Origin: Tubiluchus corallicola
Taxonomy: Eukaryota; Priapulida; Priapulimorpha; Priapulimorphida; Tubiluchidae
NCBI GenBank assembly: GCA_030141605.1
Contig: JAQGDQ010000235.1
Coordinates: forward strand, 124,001 to 188,000
Reading direction: 5' to 3'
DNA length: 64,000 nucleotides
The stretch's first letter is position 1. Every line of letters starts with the position of its first letter. Shown piece by piece: positions 1 through 11,871 of the stretch. A model generated the notes under the pieces. The model did not search any database. It was not told where the DNA came from and worked only from the letters and a program-made list of their open reading frames with translations. Both the position numbers and the translations under genes were made by a program.

Positions 1-641
1 GTATGTCAGTCCTCACAGCTAGGGTGTACAGGTGTATCTGTATGTCAGTCCTCACAGCTAGGGTGTACAGGTGTATCTGTATGTCAGTCCTCACAGCTAG
101 GGTGTACAGGTGTATCTGTATGTCAGTCCTCACAGTTAGGGTGTACAGGTGTATCTGTATGTCAGTCCTCACAGCTAGGGTGTACAGGTGTATCTGTATG
201 TCAGTCCTCACAGCTAGGGTGTACAGGTGTATCTGTATGTCAGTCCTCACAGTTAGGGTGTACAGGTATATCTGTATGTCAGTCCTCACAGTTAGGGTGT
301 ACAGGTGTATCTGTATGTCAGTCCTCACAGCTAGGGTGTACAGGTGTATCTGTATGTCAGTCCTCATAGCTAGGGTGTACAGGTGTATCTGTATGTCAGT
401 CCTCACAGCTAGGGTGTACAGGTGTATCTGTATGTCAGTCCTCACAGTTAGGGTGTACAGGTGTATCTGTATGTCAGTCCTCACAGTTAGGGTGTACAGG
501 TGTATCTGTATGTCAGTCCTCACAGTTAGGGTGTACAGGTGTATCTGTATGTCAGTCCTCACAGTTAGGGTGTACAGGTGTATCTGTATGTCAGTCCTCA
601 CAGCTAGGGTGTACAGGTGTATCTGTATGTCAGTCCTCACA
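1..641. repeat. 39-bp minisatellite, 16.4 copies
   Basis: A 39-bp unit beginning GTATGTCAGTCCTCACAG is repeated head to tail 16 times plus a 17-bp partial copy, with only a few C/T or A/G changes between copies. It starts at base 1, so the array continues off the window. Because 39 is divisible by 3 and the unit lacks a stop in one frame, it gives a long open frame with a 13-residue repeat; I read this as an artefact of period length, not a protein. Confidence 0.97.
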
Positions 642-2811
642 ATTAAAATTGGAATGGATACATGTGTAATAAGCCCTGGAAGATGTGGAAACTTATTGAT
701 TTTTCGTTCAGAAGTTCAAAGTTCAAGGTCACAAGTTTGTTCTAGGAATCTAGATTCTTGTAGTCTTGTTTGCATAAATTATTGCAGTGTTTAAATCGCC
801 TGTTCCGTGTTCGTAGTTCCTTTTAGAATTTTTTCTGTTTAACTATAATTTGTGCACACAGCCAAAGTACCAAAACTTAGAAAACATGATACGTACTGAT
901 AGTATTTGATTATTCGTATCAGCGGATGAAATTAACTGCAGATGTTGGCCTATCTTCATTACATAACGAGACTTGTTCGCATTTTTGGAATGAATACCTA
1001 GCAATGGCATTTCTGTGCTCCGTGTGAATTACAGAATTTTCTCTATGCTGCAGTGCAGTAGCGGGTCGTGTATAGTTACTATGGTACTAGAGCACCCCTT
1101 GTTTTCAACTCATTGTTATAGATAATATTCAATATAATAAGTCTTTTTTGTTTAGTTCTTTTTATACTTGTGAGGAACCGGATCACGTGAGGGTAGTACA
1201 GTTTTTGCTTCACAGCACAAGCAACATGATATTTGATTATTGTGTGCATGCGGCCATGCACACATGTATGTCTGAGACAACACGTTAGACACTAGCGTTT
1301 GCTGCTAGGTAGAAAAGTACTGCCTCGAACACAGTAACAATTGCCATGTGATTACCGCGTAGCGTCATATTCTTGGATGTGATAAAGTGTAAACTTAGCA
1401 TGTGTGCTTAAAACATGAATTATTTAATAATGGATGCCTTGCATCCCCAATAAATAAGTTCTGTGACTGTAAGTGAACTACAACAGCTTAGTTTTTCACA
1501 GTTGTCTCTCCATGAGAAAGTTGCAGTTAAAAAAAGAGGCCTTTCAAATGTGACTAAAACATTAAAATTACATATCTTTATCACGTTTTACACAGTATTA
1601 AATCAACATCTAAAAATTTTCTGAAGCAGCACCCCCAGTAATTTTAGTCACGAGCCGCCACAGGTGCAGTATAATTCTCTTTTTGTAATTCTTTCAGTTA
1701 ATGGCTTCCCTTATGAATTCATCTCACCTGCCCACCTGAGTCTCGTCCTATTTCTTAATCTTACGATCTCGTTACTTACAGCTTCCCAAGTCTTATCATC
1801 TTAATAAAAAGATACGTTAGAATAACTTGCGGATGCGAAATTGTCACTTGGGTTGAATCATTTTGCTCGTACTAATGAGTTTTGGGGAACTGGGTGAATC
1901 ATTTGATCTGTAACCTGTGTAGATGAGGGACAGTGGGCTGAGAGACCAGGATTGTCTTGTTTTCCAGAAGTAGTTGCTGGCTTGTTTCTCTTATTTTTGA
2001 TTAGCCAGAGAAAAGCAGGGAGATTGTTCGTACTTACTGATACTAAGCTAAATCAGTAGGCCCCGTGTATTAGACCCACGGTCTTGTAGAACCAATCGTC
2101 TAATTGTCTCAAAAACCTCTAGTACGGACCATTTCTTACTAGTATAAAAAACTAGTTTACAAAAGTATATAAAAACTGTCGACAATTGACTCAAATAATT
2201 CTGCACAATTGATACAATATTTTTATACTGAGAGATATTCATGTGGTTACACTGATGTAATGATGTAAACAAATTGACGGCCCGCCAACTAGCGGTCAAC
2301 TCGCAAAACTGATTCTTGCAATATCCTTAAAAGCGAGGTCTGGCAAACGGAAATTTGAGTCTAGTTACTCTAGTAGATACTGAACATCCGTAAGCTTGTG
2401 TAGATGGATAACTGTGCAATCAGCCTTCTAAATTTTGACAATTATGGATGCGTCTGTTTTATTTCTCGCAATGATAGTAGCATTGTTGACCAAATAAAAG
2501 CAAAATGGATGACACAACGCATACAGTGATCCAGTTTTTCAACCAAGCATTTCACAATGTTATATTCTATTGTTGCTCCTGGACGTAACTTTTTTAATGT
2601 CGTCTTTCTCATTTTCATCTGGAACCGTCTACAATAAGATGTTGATCAGACAAGTCACAAGTGTTTCTGTATGGTAATATTGTTACAGTTTGTAGAGCTG
2701 ACAAACTTCTAACTTCGTTTAAAAACACATTTATTAAAACTGATTTAAAAAAACAAGTAGCTTTTAACAAAGTAGAGCAACAAATTTCCTCGCCATAACT
2801 CCGGCGTTCTG
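642..2811. other. Non-coding stretch, no gene seen
   Basis: AT-rich DNA with short, unrelated open frames only and no Cys-rich exon of the kind found downstream. It is either upstream of, or an intron of, the + strand inhibitor gene. Confidence 0.6.
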
Positions 2812-2857
2812 CTTCTTCTTCTTCTTCTTCTTCTTCTTCTTCTTCTTCTTCTTCTTC
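2812..2857. repeat. (CTT)n microsatellite, LINE 3' tail
   Basis: About 15 CTT triplets. On the minus strand this is (GAA)n directly following the reverse transcriptase remnant at 2858-3240, so it probably is the simple-repeat tail of that LINE and not an independent microsatellite. Confidence 0.85.
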
Positions 2858-3240
2858 ACTGAATCACACATCCAGGGACATGATTCTGCTCACCTCCCTA
2901 TGCCAGGACTCCCTACACTCTGCAATGCCCCAAGTGGATTTATTTCTAATGATCAATGCTGAAGTGTTTAAATCTTTCTGTGCAAAATCTAAATATGTTA
3001 ACATTTGTCCTCCTGCAGGTTTTTTAGCTGGTTCTACGAGTTGTTAAAGAGTTGTCTTCACTGGAATATCATCAGGTAGTCTAAGCATATGACGTCTTAA
3101 ACGGCGTCTTTTTATTTTTCTTGTCCAAGGTGCTTCTTTTATTTTTTCATATAAATCTTTGTTAGAAATTTTCTTTGGCCATCTAATACCCAAAATGTTT
3201 CTGTAATTTCGCCTTTGAAACGCATCGATTTTAATGTCCA
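2858..3240 (-). pseudogene. Non-LTR retrotransposon RT C-terminus (RTE/CR1-like), fragment
   Basis: Minus-strand translation gives a recognisable C-terminal, post-catalytic part of a LINE reverse transcriptase: the segment FQRRNYRNILGIRWPKKISN is followed by a basic stretch resembling RRRLRWxGHxLRMPDD of related elements. The catalytic core is absent (5' truncated), at least one stop interrupts it, and the 3' end runs into (GAA)n. 5' truncation plus a simple-repeat tail is typical of LINE insertion. The clade is uncertain. Confidence 0.7.
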
Positions 3241-3475
3241 GAGCTCAGAGTTATACTAATCTGCACACTTCTTTTTTTTGCTCTCCTCTGCTCCGTCTTC
3301 CTAATTTGCCCAACTAGTTCACTAATCAAGCCATATTATATCTGTGACTCAAGTACAGCTTAGTCGAGCGCAACAATATTACCACACAAAGATTCATAGC
3401 AGTTATGTGAAGCATTTAAGGATCGAGTCACTGTAGTTAGACATTATTACTACAACAACAACATAGTTAAGATCG

Positions 3476-3617
3476 AATTATTACTTTCAAAATTGAGAAA
3501 AAAACAACAATTTTTCTAGAGCCTTTTGGACTTTGCGAACACAATATTGATCAGATGAAGAACAAATTATTACTTTCAAAATTGAGAAAAAAACGAACAA
3601 CTTTTCTAGAGCCTTTT
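3476..3617. repeat. Tandem/direct duplication (~55 bp, two copies)
   Basis: Two copies of a segment starting ATTATTACTTTCAAAATTG and ending TTTCTAGAGCCTTTT, about 88 bp apart. No coding potential. Confidence 0.85.
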
Positions 3618-3805
3618 TTTAAAGGAAGACGGGATGATTTTTCATGTTACCCCATTTTCAAGTCCGGTAAAAGTATGCATTTTAACACAGTTAATACTGG
3701 AAAAGTGTTTCTGATTTAACGGCGGGCGAGCCCAACTATTGATGATAATTTTCAACAGGAAAAATTTTCCACGAGCGCCTTGCATGTGTTTGCGAAAGCG
3801 AAAAT

Positions 3806-4212
3806 TGAAGTACATTGCTGCTGTAAGATATTCAGTGTGTTGTACTAAAACTAGGCAAGTTTTAAGGTAAAAATTCAAATTTCAAATTTACCGCTTTGTT
3901 CATGCATAATGTGTCGGACGTGTGTAGCCCGTCGTAAACTAACACATCTGGACTGAGAGGTACAGCACCTGTACCTGGTGCAATGTTGTTTGTGCAAAGC
4001 ATTTGTGCAACACTAGTGCCCGTATAACTAGCGAATGGCGAAATCCATGTAACAGTGAAGAACTAGTCGCGCGAACGTGAAATTGTGTTTGAGAAGTAAT
4101 AATTTTTTCACGTAAATCATTTTTGAAAAAGTAGTATGTTTTCCCTTTAATACTTTAAAAGAATTGATTGTTTTGACCTGCAGTTTAAGATTGGGTCCGG
4201 TTTTGCTTTAAA
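3806..4212. repeat. Dispersed ~400-bp repeat, copy A
   Basis: Matches 6751-7146 along its whole length with scattered substitutions and small indels, and matches 6517-6655 at its distal end. Landmarks are GCGAACGTGAAATTGTGT and a terminal GTCCGGTTTTGCTTT. No terminal inverted repeats or coding region; an unclassified interspersed repeat. Confidence 0.8.
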
Positions 4213-4460
4213 ATGGAAGGACAAAAGCTGGCAATGTCCTACTGACGTTTTAGGATTTCATTAGATACATTTGCACGAAACACGATGCCGACAGTGAGTT
4301 CCATAGAAAAGCAGTCCTGGGGAACATTGGGTCCAGTTTTGCTTTAATATGAAGGGACAAAGGTTGGCGAAGTCCTACTGATGTTTTAGGATTTCATTAG
4401 ATACATTTGCACGAAACACGATGCCGCCAGTGGGTTCCATACAAAAGCAGTCCTGGGGAA
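4192..4460. repeat. Two tandem ~135-bp units
   Basis: Two head-to-tail copies begin ATTGGGTCC(G/A)GTTTTGC and end AAAAGCAGTCCTGGGGAA, about 10% different. They abut the end of dispersed repeat copy A and may be part of the same element. Confidence 0.85.
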
Positions 4461-4928
4461 GGCTAGAAAAATGATGGCTCGGGAAATTTGAAGTGAATTG
4501 ACATCTCTTTCTGTTCGAGTGTGGCTTCCTCTAATCTTCTACTGTCAACAGTATGACTGGTCGTGGCTTCAGTCTACTGGTAATTTGTTTTTTCTTTCCG
4601 AGGAGGAGTGTCTGTCTGAGACTTCTGGGAAATGAAATAATCAATAACTGTGAAGAATTTTCAGACATTCAAATTCCCACTTGAGTGGCCATTTACTGTG
4701 AAACCTGTGTTATCTGGAGATAATGGTTTCTTGATCACGTCAATTCAGAGGAGAATAGTGAAATTGCAGAGAATTTGCCGCGCGTCGGACTTTGACGAAA
4801 GAGAAAGTAAGCAACGACAGGGGCGCCTCTCTGTGTTACGTAATCTTGCAGTAAATGTTTCACAGAATGTAGAATAATTTATTCGTCTCAATAACATAGT
4901 AAACACAGCATTAACAGATCGTGTTGTT

Positions 4929-5592
4929 GGGCGCCGAGTAATCCACTAGCCGAAGTAGGAGATGTCATACATGGGCTGCCCAAGTAGGACACTAGAGACA
5001 GGTCGCGAATTGAGTCGTTAAGTGTACTGGCACCGTCCGTTGTCCTTGTTTATGGAATAATAATTAAAAACGTCAGTAGACGTTGAATAATTTATTATAC
5101 ATCTGATAAAAGAAAAGAATTTTATTCCGAGCTACAAGAATTAATATTTGCCAATATTAATCTTCTTTGAAGTGAAATAAGCACACTTTTAGCTGATTCC
5201 AACATTTGTTTAAGGTATATCATTTTTTATCTTGTCTTGCTTCACAGACAGGTGATACTTTCACTCCCTCTTGGACAAATAATTGTTTTCTACTAAGTAA
5301 ACGGGTTAGCGAGTTATGTGCCCTACATAGTTTCTCTCTTTAAAGCATTAGATACTTAAGTTAATGTTATGATGATATTGTTGTAAAAAATACATTTGTA
5401 AATAGTCAAGGACTATCCAGCATTATTATAAAGTTACTTTTTTTCGAAAAACAAATTTACTTTTATGTTTTAGTATGTCATAAATCTCAATTTTCGCTTG
5501 GGCTACCCATGTACGACGCTGCTTTTCCGCAAATTTAGCACATGCGTTTTGCCGGAAGTGTCCTACTTGGGCTAATGGGCTACTCGGCGCCC
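4929..5592. mobile_element. MITE-like element with ~32-bp inverted termini
   Basis: The left end begins GGGCGCCGAGTA and the right end is its reverse complement, the similarity continuing for about 32 bp. The left side also carries a second, displaced block (GCCCAAGTAGGACACT) matching the right terminus, so the left end is internally duplicated. No transposase and no clear target duplication, so the superfamily is unknown. Bases 5344-5413 resemble 63663-63760. Confidence 0.65.
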
Positions 5593-6516
5593 TACATGTG
5601 TGACAGTTAAGAAGGACAGGGTGGTGAAAAGATCGAAAGGTCATCAAGTCTACCACCCTTCTACTAAGTTGACATTACAAAACTCTACTTAGATTAGCAC
5701 TGTGAGCTATGTAAATTGAAGATTTCAATGTTATTATATTTTAGCACACACGTCACCAACTGAGTAAAATTTTAAATCATTATATCCTGTCAATAAGATT
5801 AAAAATAGCTTTTCTGGTTAGTGAGTGGCGCCGCCTGCAGGGTGAGCGAGTGACATCCAATTGGCATTAACATTTTAAATTATTATTTCTAGTTACAAAA
5901 GTCTTTCCAGCAGGTAAATGAAATGCTAAGTAACCTAGATTTGCATGGAAAGTAAAGTAAAGTAAAGCCGCCTGCCTCATCAGTTGAGTAGCTTCAGTTT
6001 TTTACATGGACTTTACTTAAATATGCATTAGTCCGTGTGTGGAGTAATTTACTAGCAGGATCTTGCTTGGGGCACTTCACCATGTTTTTGACCCATTGAT
6101 TTATTTACTAGTTTTTTGGTTTGGTCGTCTATTTATGATTGTTGACAAAATTCTGAAAAAAAACTTTTACGGTGAACTCTGATTTGTAGAAATTTTTTGC
6201 TTAATGAATGTGGCTAGAACAATTTGAATTACTTTGCGGCGTATTGTCCTTTGGCGCAATGGATGAGGCAGCAGACCATTTTGCTACGTTCCAGAGATTG
6301 TCGTGTCGTAAGCCTAGAAATAATGAAGTTGAACTCAAATCAAAATGTATTTAACTCCTGTTGTTGATTAATTGCATTATTAACCCAAAGTGTTTTTCTC
6401 ATTTCATAACAATTTTGACCTGTGTTTCACATAAAATCTAAATGCTATTTTTAGTTTGATCAAGATTGACCTGATTTTGTTGCCCTCTAATGAAAGTACA
6501 TGAATTTTCTTTACTA
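5593..6516. other. Non-coding stretch, no gene seen
   Basis: AT-rich, with a short (AAAGT)n run near 5948-5968. No recognisable exon or RNA. Confidence 0.55.
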
Positions 6517-6655
6517 TGGCGCGAACGTGAAATTGTGTCTGTGTGGTAATAATTCTTTCACGTAAGTCATTTTTGAAAAATAGTATGTTTCCTTTCAATG
6601 TTTTAAAGAGTAAATTGTTTTGACATACAGTTCAAGAGTGGGGGTCGGTTTTATA
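6517..6655. repeat. Dispersed repeat, partial copy B
   Basis: Matches the distal third of copies A and C, from GCGCGAACGTGAAATTGTGT to GGGGGTCGGTTTT. It is separated from copy C by a CT-rich microsatellite, so B and C lie in tandem. Confidence 0.8.
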
Positions 6656-6750
6656 CATGCTTCTTTCGTTTCTCCCTCCTTCTCTCTCTGTCTCTCTCTC
6701 TCTCCGTCTCTCTGTCTCTCCCTCCCTCTCTCCCTCGCCCTCTCTCTCTC
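6656..6750. repeat. (CT)n-rich simple repeat
   Basis: Polypyrimidine run of CT, TCTC and CCCT motifs. It produces Arg/Glu-rich or Ser/Leu-rich open frames on both strands that should not be read as proteins. Confidence 0.9.
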
Positions 6751-7146
6751 GAAGTGCAGTGCTACTGTAAGATATTCAGTATGTTGTACTATAAAACTAG
6801 ACAAGTTTTAAGATAAACATTCAAATTTCAAATTTACCACTGTTCTCATGCATGAGCTGTCAAATGTGCGTAGTTCGTCACAAACTAACACATCTGAACT
6901 GAGCGGTACTGCACCTGTTTTTTGTATAATGCATTTCCGAAACCTAGGCTGTAGTGCCCGTGTAACTAGTGAATGGTGAAATTCATGTAAAAGTGAAGAA
7001 CTAGTGGCGCGAACGTGAAATTGTGTTTGTGTGGTAATAATTGTTTCACGTAAGTCATTTTTGAAAAAATAGCATGTTTCTTTCAATATTTTAAAGAGTA
7101 GATTGTTTTGACCTACAGTTTAAGAATGGGGGTCGGTTTTGCTTTT
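6751..7146. repeat. Dispersed ~400-bp repeat, copy C
   Basis: Near full-length second copy of the repeat at 3806-4212, same orientation, with a small deletion where copy A has extra sequence around 3975-4005. Confidence 0.8.
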
Positions 7147-7602
7147 ATTGCACTTTGTTAATAAAACAATAAATTTGATTCATTCTCTCATATAGCATCA
7201 TGTTCTGCCATAATTATCAGTCTTACAAATTTCGACTCAGATTTATTGGTGTCTTGAAAAAGAGAAATTAGTCATTTTAATGAATTTACAAACCACTGCA
7301 CTGATTTTAAAGCAGATTTCATAGATAAAGCATAAAAATTCTTCTTGAAATTTCATATCATTTACGTGCCATCTTATTGCGCACAGAACCTGCTTCAGTA
7401 GTAACGCTGTATGAAACTTGTAAATTTAAACTCCCGCGATGACCGTTAGGCGCAGCCATTTTGAGGGCAAGTCGTTTCAGATAAATTTAGATAAAATTGT
7501 GTAAAGTTTGAAAAAATAATCAAAACATTCATACCGCATTCCTCAACAACTAAAAAAAGTTTAAATTACTTTACATGCTCAATAACAACAATGATGTGTT
7601 TT

Positions 7603-7692
7603 TGGTGAATCAGCGGTGCACACTGGGATGGCGATACAGTGGTGCATGCTGGGAAGGTGAATCAGCGGTGCACACTGGGATGGCGATACAGT
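7603..7692. repeat. Short tandem duplication (53-bp period)
   Basis: A ~37-bp segment starting GGTGAATCAGCGGTGCACAC occurs at 7603 and 7656, with a partial third copy between. Non-coding. Confidence 0.85.
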
Positions 7693-8339
7693 GCCATTTT
7701 ACTAGGTGGCGCGAATATTGTAAATTATTAAAAATTTTCTTTTCAAATTGCATAAGTTTTTTAATTTTAAACAGGTAAGCGTAATGTAAAGTAATATAAA
7801 GTCGCGTGGGAAGTTTTTTGGCACACACTTCAAAATTGCCAATATAGAACCAACATAGCTAAACATTTTATAATATTTCAAGGACCAAAAGTCTGTAATG
7901 AGATTTGTCAATCTGCAAAAAATAGCAGATCTATTACTAGATTTATAAAAATGCTAAAAAATCAAATTTTAAGCAAGTATCAGTGAGTAATCAAAATTTC
8001 TATCAGTATCCATCCACATAGTAGTGGCAAAACAGTGGTGTTATCTTAATCAAGTTATCTTAATTTTACATACTATTAACAAATAATAGTCTTTCTATCT
8101 TTTATATCATCTCATATATGAGCTTCATTCATTACATCATTCCATTTTAAGCACTAATGTTTTTTTATCACGATTCACTTTAAATTTCAGATTATCTCCA
8201 TTACTTTTTTTTCTATCACTGTGTGGGACAATCTAACAAGCCCTGCTTTTTGATTGCCCGCAACACATTTACCTTCGTGTATAAGTGAACAGTGTTTGAG
8301 GCTTTTCCTGTGCAGTATTTCTTATTTGTATTACGTTCA
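7693..8339. other. Non-coding stretch, possibly decayed LINE
   Basis: No exon seen. Given the LINE-like 3' end that follows, part of it may be LINE sequence too eroded to recognise. Confidence 0.45.
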
Positions 8340-8421
8340 TTGTAGGCCCTTTCACTAGATATTGTACATGAAACTATTGTAAATGTGTAATGTGAAATAA
8401 ATGACTTATGACTTATGCCGT
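8340..8421 (+). mobile_element. LINE 3' end (CR1/jockey-like) fragment
   Basis: The segment ...TGTAAATGTGTAATGTGAAATAAATGACTTATGACTTATG resembles the 3' end of CR1-group LINEs: a short AT-rich UTR, AATAAA, then two and a half copies of a 7-bp ATGACTT unit. The upstream part shows no clear reverse transcriptase, so this is a severely 5'-truncated or decayed insertion. Confidence 0.5.
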
Positions 8422-9017
8422 TTTTTCTCCTTTAACCCAGACCACGCCAAGAGTTGTGTAAACTCGTAAACTGATTATTTCGTAGTACTTTCAATGTTCT
8501 GTGGTATTTTTTCAACTGTTCCAGTATAGCCATGTTTAATGAGACGTATCTTGAAGGAATTGTGCAATAAATTATGAATGTTAGCCATTGCTGTAGGCAT
8601 CAGTGAAAGTAAAACGCTAGTAAAATCAATGAGACATGTTTCTAGCTGTTCTAGCCAGGTGATTATGATGTCTATTTTTAATTATTTACCTCAAGCAATA
8701 CCTGCTCCATAAGCCTTAGGTGAAAACAACACTAAACACTTTGACCCAGTAAAACATTTGCCGCTTTGTTAAAAGGGAAGGAAAGAGAATTTTAATGTAC
8801 ATCCCAAACAACTTTTCGTACAAAAGAACTTTTCATACAAACTTTCATTACGTAGCATTATGCTTACTTGTTTGAAGAACTTATGCAACCTAAAATTTTT
8901 TTTGTGATAAAAATGTACTAGACATATAATTTTCAGCATTATACACTTTTCTTCATTTGTGTCTTAATTATAGGCTGTGCTAATTTGCATCTTATTCACG
9001 AGTACTACTCATTTCAG
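8422..9017. other. Intron sequence upstream of exon
   Basis: AT-rich; ends in a pyrimidine-containing acceptor (CATTTCAG) at 9010-9017. No other feature seen. Confidence 0.6.
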
Positions 9018-9227
9018 CTTGCAAAGTCGAGTTGTCATGGGTCAACAGACAGGTCGGAATAATCGCCGGAATAGTCGGAGTTTTTAAGCCACGTTGCACG
9101 GCTTCTGGTGATTACCAGCCATTCCAGAGTTGGGCCAGTACAGGATATTCGTGGTGTGTTGACAAGCATGGTTATGAAATTAATGGAACAAAGGTTAGGC
9201 CTGGTGAAATTGCTAAATGTGCAGAAG
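9018..9227 (+). CDS. Exon: thyroglobulin type-1 domain of secreted inhibitor-like gene
   Basis: Acceptor TTTCAG ends at 9017 and donor AG|GTATGA starts at 9228; both junctions are phase 1. The exon encodes exactly one thyroglobulin type-1 module: a Cys at the first full codon, a second Cys before TASGDYQPFQS, the core WCVDKHGYEINGT and a final Cys before AE. Family members have six Cys paired 1-2, 3-4, 5-6. Here the third (normally in the QC motif) and fourth (normally the first C of CWCV) are both Ser, so exactly one disulfide is missing while the other two pairs remain. Such modules occur in inhibitors of cysteine proteases and in matrix proteins such as SPARC relatives. The exon joins in frame to 11872. 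The N-terminus and signal peptide of the protein are not in view. Confidence 0.85.
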
Positions 9228-10129
9228 GTATGAGCTTTTGTAACTAACTTTAGAAGTTTTCTTTTTTGTTTTACGTAAATACTATAGATATATCTGCCAT
9301 ACTTTGTAGTCCTCATACATAATATTCGGGCAGCAGAGTAAGAATTTTTAGCTGAATCGTGTTTAGCATTTAACAATCAATTATTTTAGATTTTATTTCT
9401 TTGGAAAATCTTAAAAGTATTCAGGTGATGGCATTTTGTCATCCTGGATTAAAATATGCACGCTTTCTTTCAAAACGGCTGTCAATTCCTTTATATATAA
9501 ATTGCCTTATATGCAAAGTTTATATATGTATGTATTTTATCTGAGTTGTGTGCAGGCTTTCACTAACAATGCTTAAGTAATTCACTCATTAGGATTTTAA
9601 TCCTTAGTGCACGGTGTGCAGAATATGCAACTTCATGTCACAATTTTGTTCAGGGACTTTGTTTCCATTCAGTTTTCAGAAACATAGCATGAGGGCTGAC
9701 AAGAAAAATGTGATAAAATCTGCCAGTGGTTCAAATAATATGCACAGGGCTGTGTGCATAGTTTAACTTTTTCCCAACTTGTACAAACATTTACCCAATA
9801 TGTGTGATGGGTAAAAGCAAAGCCTTCTTAACAAAACTTTCAATGGAGTTTGGGAAAGAAATGACCAACATTCAAGCATATCATATAAAAGCAAAATAAG
9901 TTCTGTTGTTTTCAATTTTTTCAATAAACTGTTCGCATCCTAGTGGATTTTGCCTTCACTTGTATTGGACACCCACCCAGCAAAAGATGATCTACCTTGC
10001 TGCACTCTTTAACTCAGGTTATTATTACCATACTAAGGTAGTTTTTATTGCACCTGGGCATATTATTCACACAAGATAATCACAACTAATGTAAACTTTT
10101 CTGTACAAAATGTTTGCCACATCTTACAA
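9228..10129. other. Intron sequence
   Basis: First part of the intron after the thyroglobulin exon. AT-rich, no further exon recognised. Confidence 0.6.
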
Positions 10130-11340
10130 AATTTGAAAACCAAATGTAGTCACACCCCTGATGGCATACTGAGCATTTCGTTTTCTAAACTTACTCGTAA
10201 CATAGCGACTCCTTTGAGCATGATATTTTGAATATCTTTTCATTTCTATACTCTGTCTACGGGTTGGTTAACCACAGATATCATCCCTGTTTTTAAAAAA
10301 AGCTGACTTGCCAGATCTCTGTAATTATTGACCAGTTTTATTAAGTTATGATGGTTGCAACAGAATGGAAACTTGCATTAGAAATGAATTGTTTCATTAC
10401 TTTTAACTCGTAAACTTATCACAATCACATTTTTAAAGATAAATCCGCTTGTACTGAACTGTTAGAATGTACAAATAAATGGAGTAATTTCTTAGACGAA
10501 GGGTTTTAATATGAAAGAATTGTTTCGAGCACAGCCCAGAGTTCCATATTAGGACTAATATATTTTTACTGTATATAAATGATTTTTCTGACAATCTGAA
10601 CTTGGTCTTTGTTAAGCTGTACGTTGATGTAACTGATGGTAATCAAAGTCTTAGTCATGCTTTGGACATTCTTGCAGAACGGCCCAACAAATGGCAGCTC
10701 ATAAGCGTGAATTCCTTCACATATGACACAGTAATCACCATTTTTAGTATGCATTAAACCACACACCTTATCAGTAAATACTAATTGTAGAAACTTGGGT
10801 GTTACCCTGCTTTCAGACATAAAATTTTCGATTTTCTGTACTGAACAATTATCCAATGCATTTACATTTAAAGCGGAAAATATGATTTTTCATGGCTTTG
10901 TTGCTAAAAACATTGGCACTCTTTTAACATTGTATAAGTTATTCGTTCAACCTTTGTTGGAATACTGCACCCTGTATGGAATTTTATCCTCATAATGTTA
11001 CTATGATTGATAAAATTGAGTGGGTACAAAGATATGTACAAAACGGTTATAAGTTAACTGTTTTAGTAAACTTGACCGTTTGAAACTACAGGCTTTTGTA
11101 CCAGACATTTTATTTTTGATATGAAAAGTGTGTGCAAAATTTGCCATGGTGGGAGCAAGCTGAAATTTGGCAGTTTCTTCAGGGACATTTTCTCTTAATG
11201 TCACAAACAAGTCATTGTCCGTAATAATAAATCTTATGTCTCTAATTCCTTTACTAAATCCTCTTACAACAATTTCTTGCTAACAGCTCTACTCACTAAT
11301 GTACACAGACTCTTAAGGAGAGTGCTGGCAGTCAATTCCA
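10130..11340 (+). pseudogene. Decayed LINE reverse transcriptase (CR1/jockey-like)
   Basis: Plus-strand translation in shifting frames shows the order of a LINE reverse transcriptase: a PDGI-like start near 10155, a TELLECTNKW segment near 10455, SSILGL (the GSILGP box) near 10540, FLLYINDFSDNL near 10565, and a C-terminal part with LLTLYKLFVQPLLEYC near 10920-10965 followed by IDKIEWVQRY. The catalytic Y-A-D-D box reads YVDV, so both catalytic Asp are not preserved. Multiple stops and frameshifts make it a dead intronic copy. Confidence 0.75.
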
Positions 11341-11871
11341 CAGGCATAGGTCAGTAGCTGCATCCTCACTCTCGTGCAGCTTGCTTTGCTTTCCTGTACA
11401 AATTTCATAACGTATTTTTGTAACACGGTTAAATTTACAGAGTTAAAGTGATATAAATATTTTAAGCAAATCTTTTTGCAGAATAGAATGCTCTTCAGTT
11501 TTTACGCTATACAGTTTTAGGTATAAACTGTGACTTAGAAACTACAAGGCTATGGAAGATCTGTGAAAAATCTATTGACTTTTCGTATTTTCCTGTTAAA
11601 TACTCCTTGAATAAAAAAATCAAAGTGTAATTCTCTTTCACAAAAGATAGAGTTTGCTCTGCAGTTAGGCTGTTGTTGGCATTTTTGTACAGCGACGTTT
11701 ATTTCATTAGAATTTGGTTACAGAACTATTTCATATTGTGCATGCTTGCTGAAAGACATTGCTTTTATACCTTTATTGGGACAAAGTTGATCTAGCCGTT
11801 CAATTGTGTAATGCAGTGTTGTATGTCAAGTTTGTGGTCTTACAAATGTGACAAACTTGTTCATTTTTTAG
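11341..11871. other. Intron sequence upstream of Kazal exon
   Basis: No feature apart from the acceptor tract TTTTTTAG ending at 11871. Confidence 0.6.

Noticed and set aside
3-794. 263-codon open frame with a 13-residue repeat
   Set aside because: Produced by the 39-bp minisatellite; it ends a short way past the array and has no gene context.
4650-4877. 75-codon frame between repeats
   Set aside because: No recognisable domain, start context or splice context; treated as chance.
6595-6811. Arg/Glu-rich and Ser/Leu-rich frames on opposite strands
   Set aside because: Simple (CT)n sequence.
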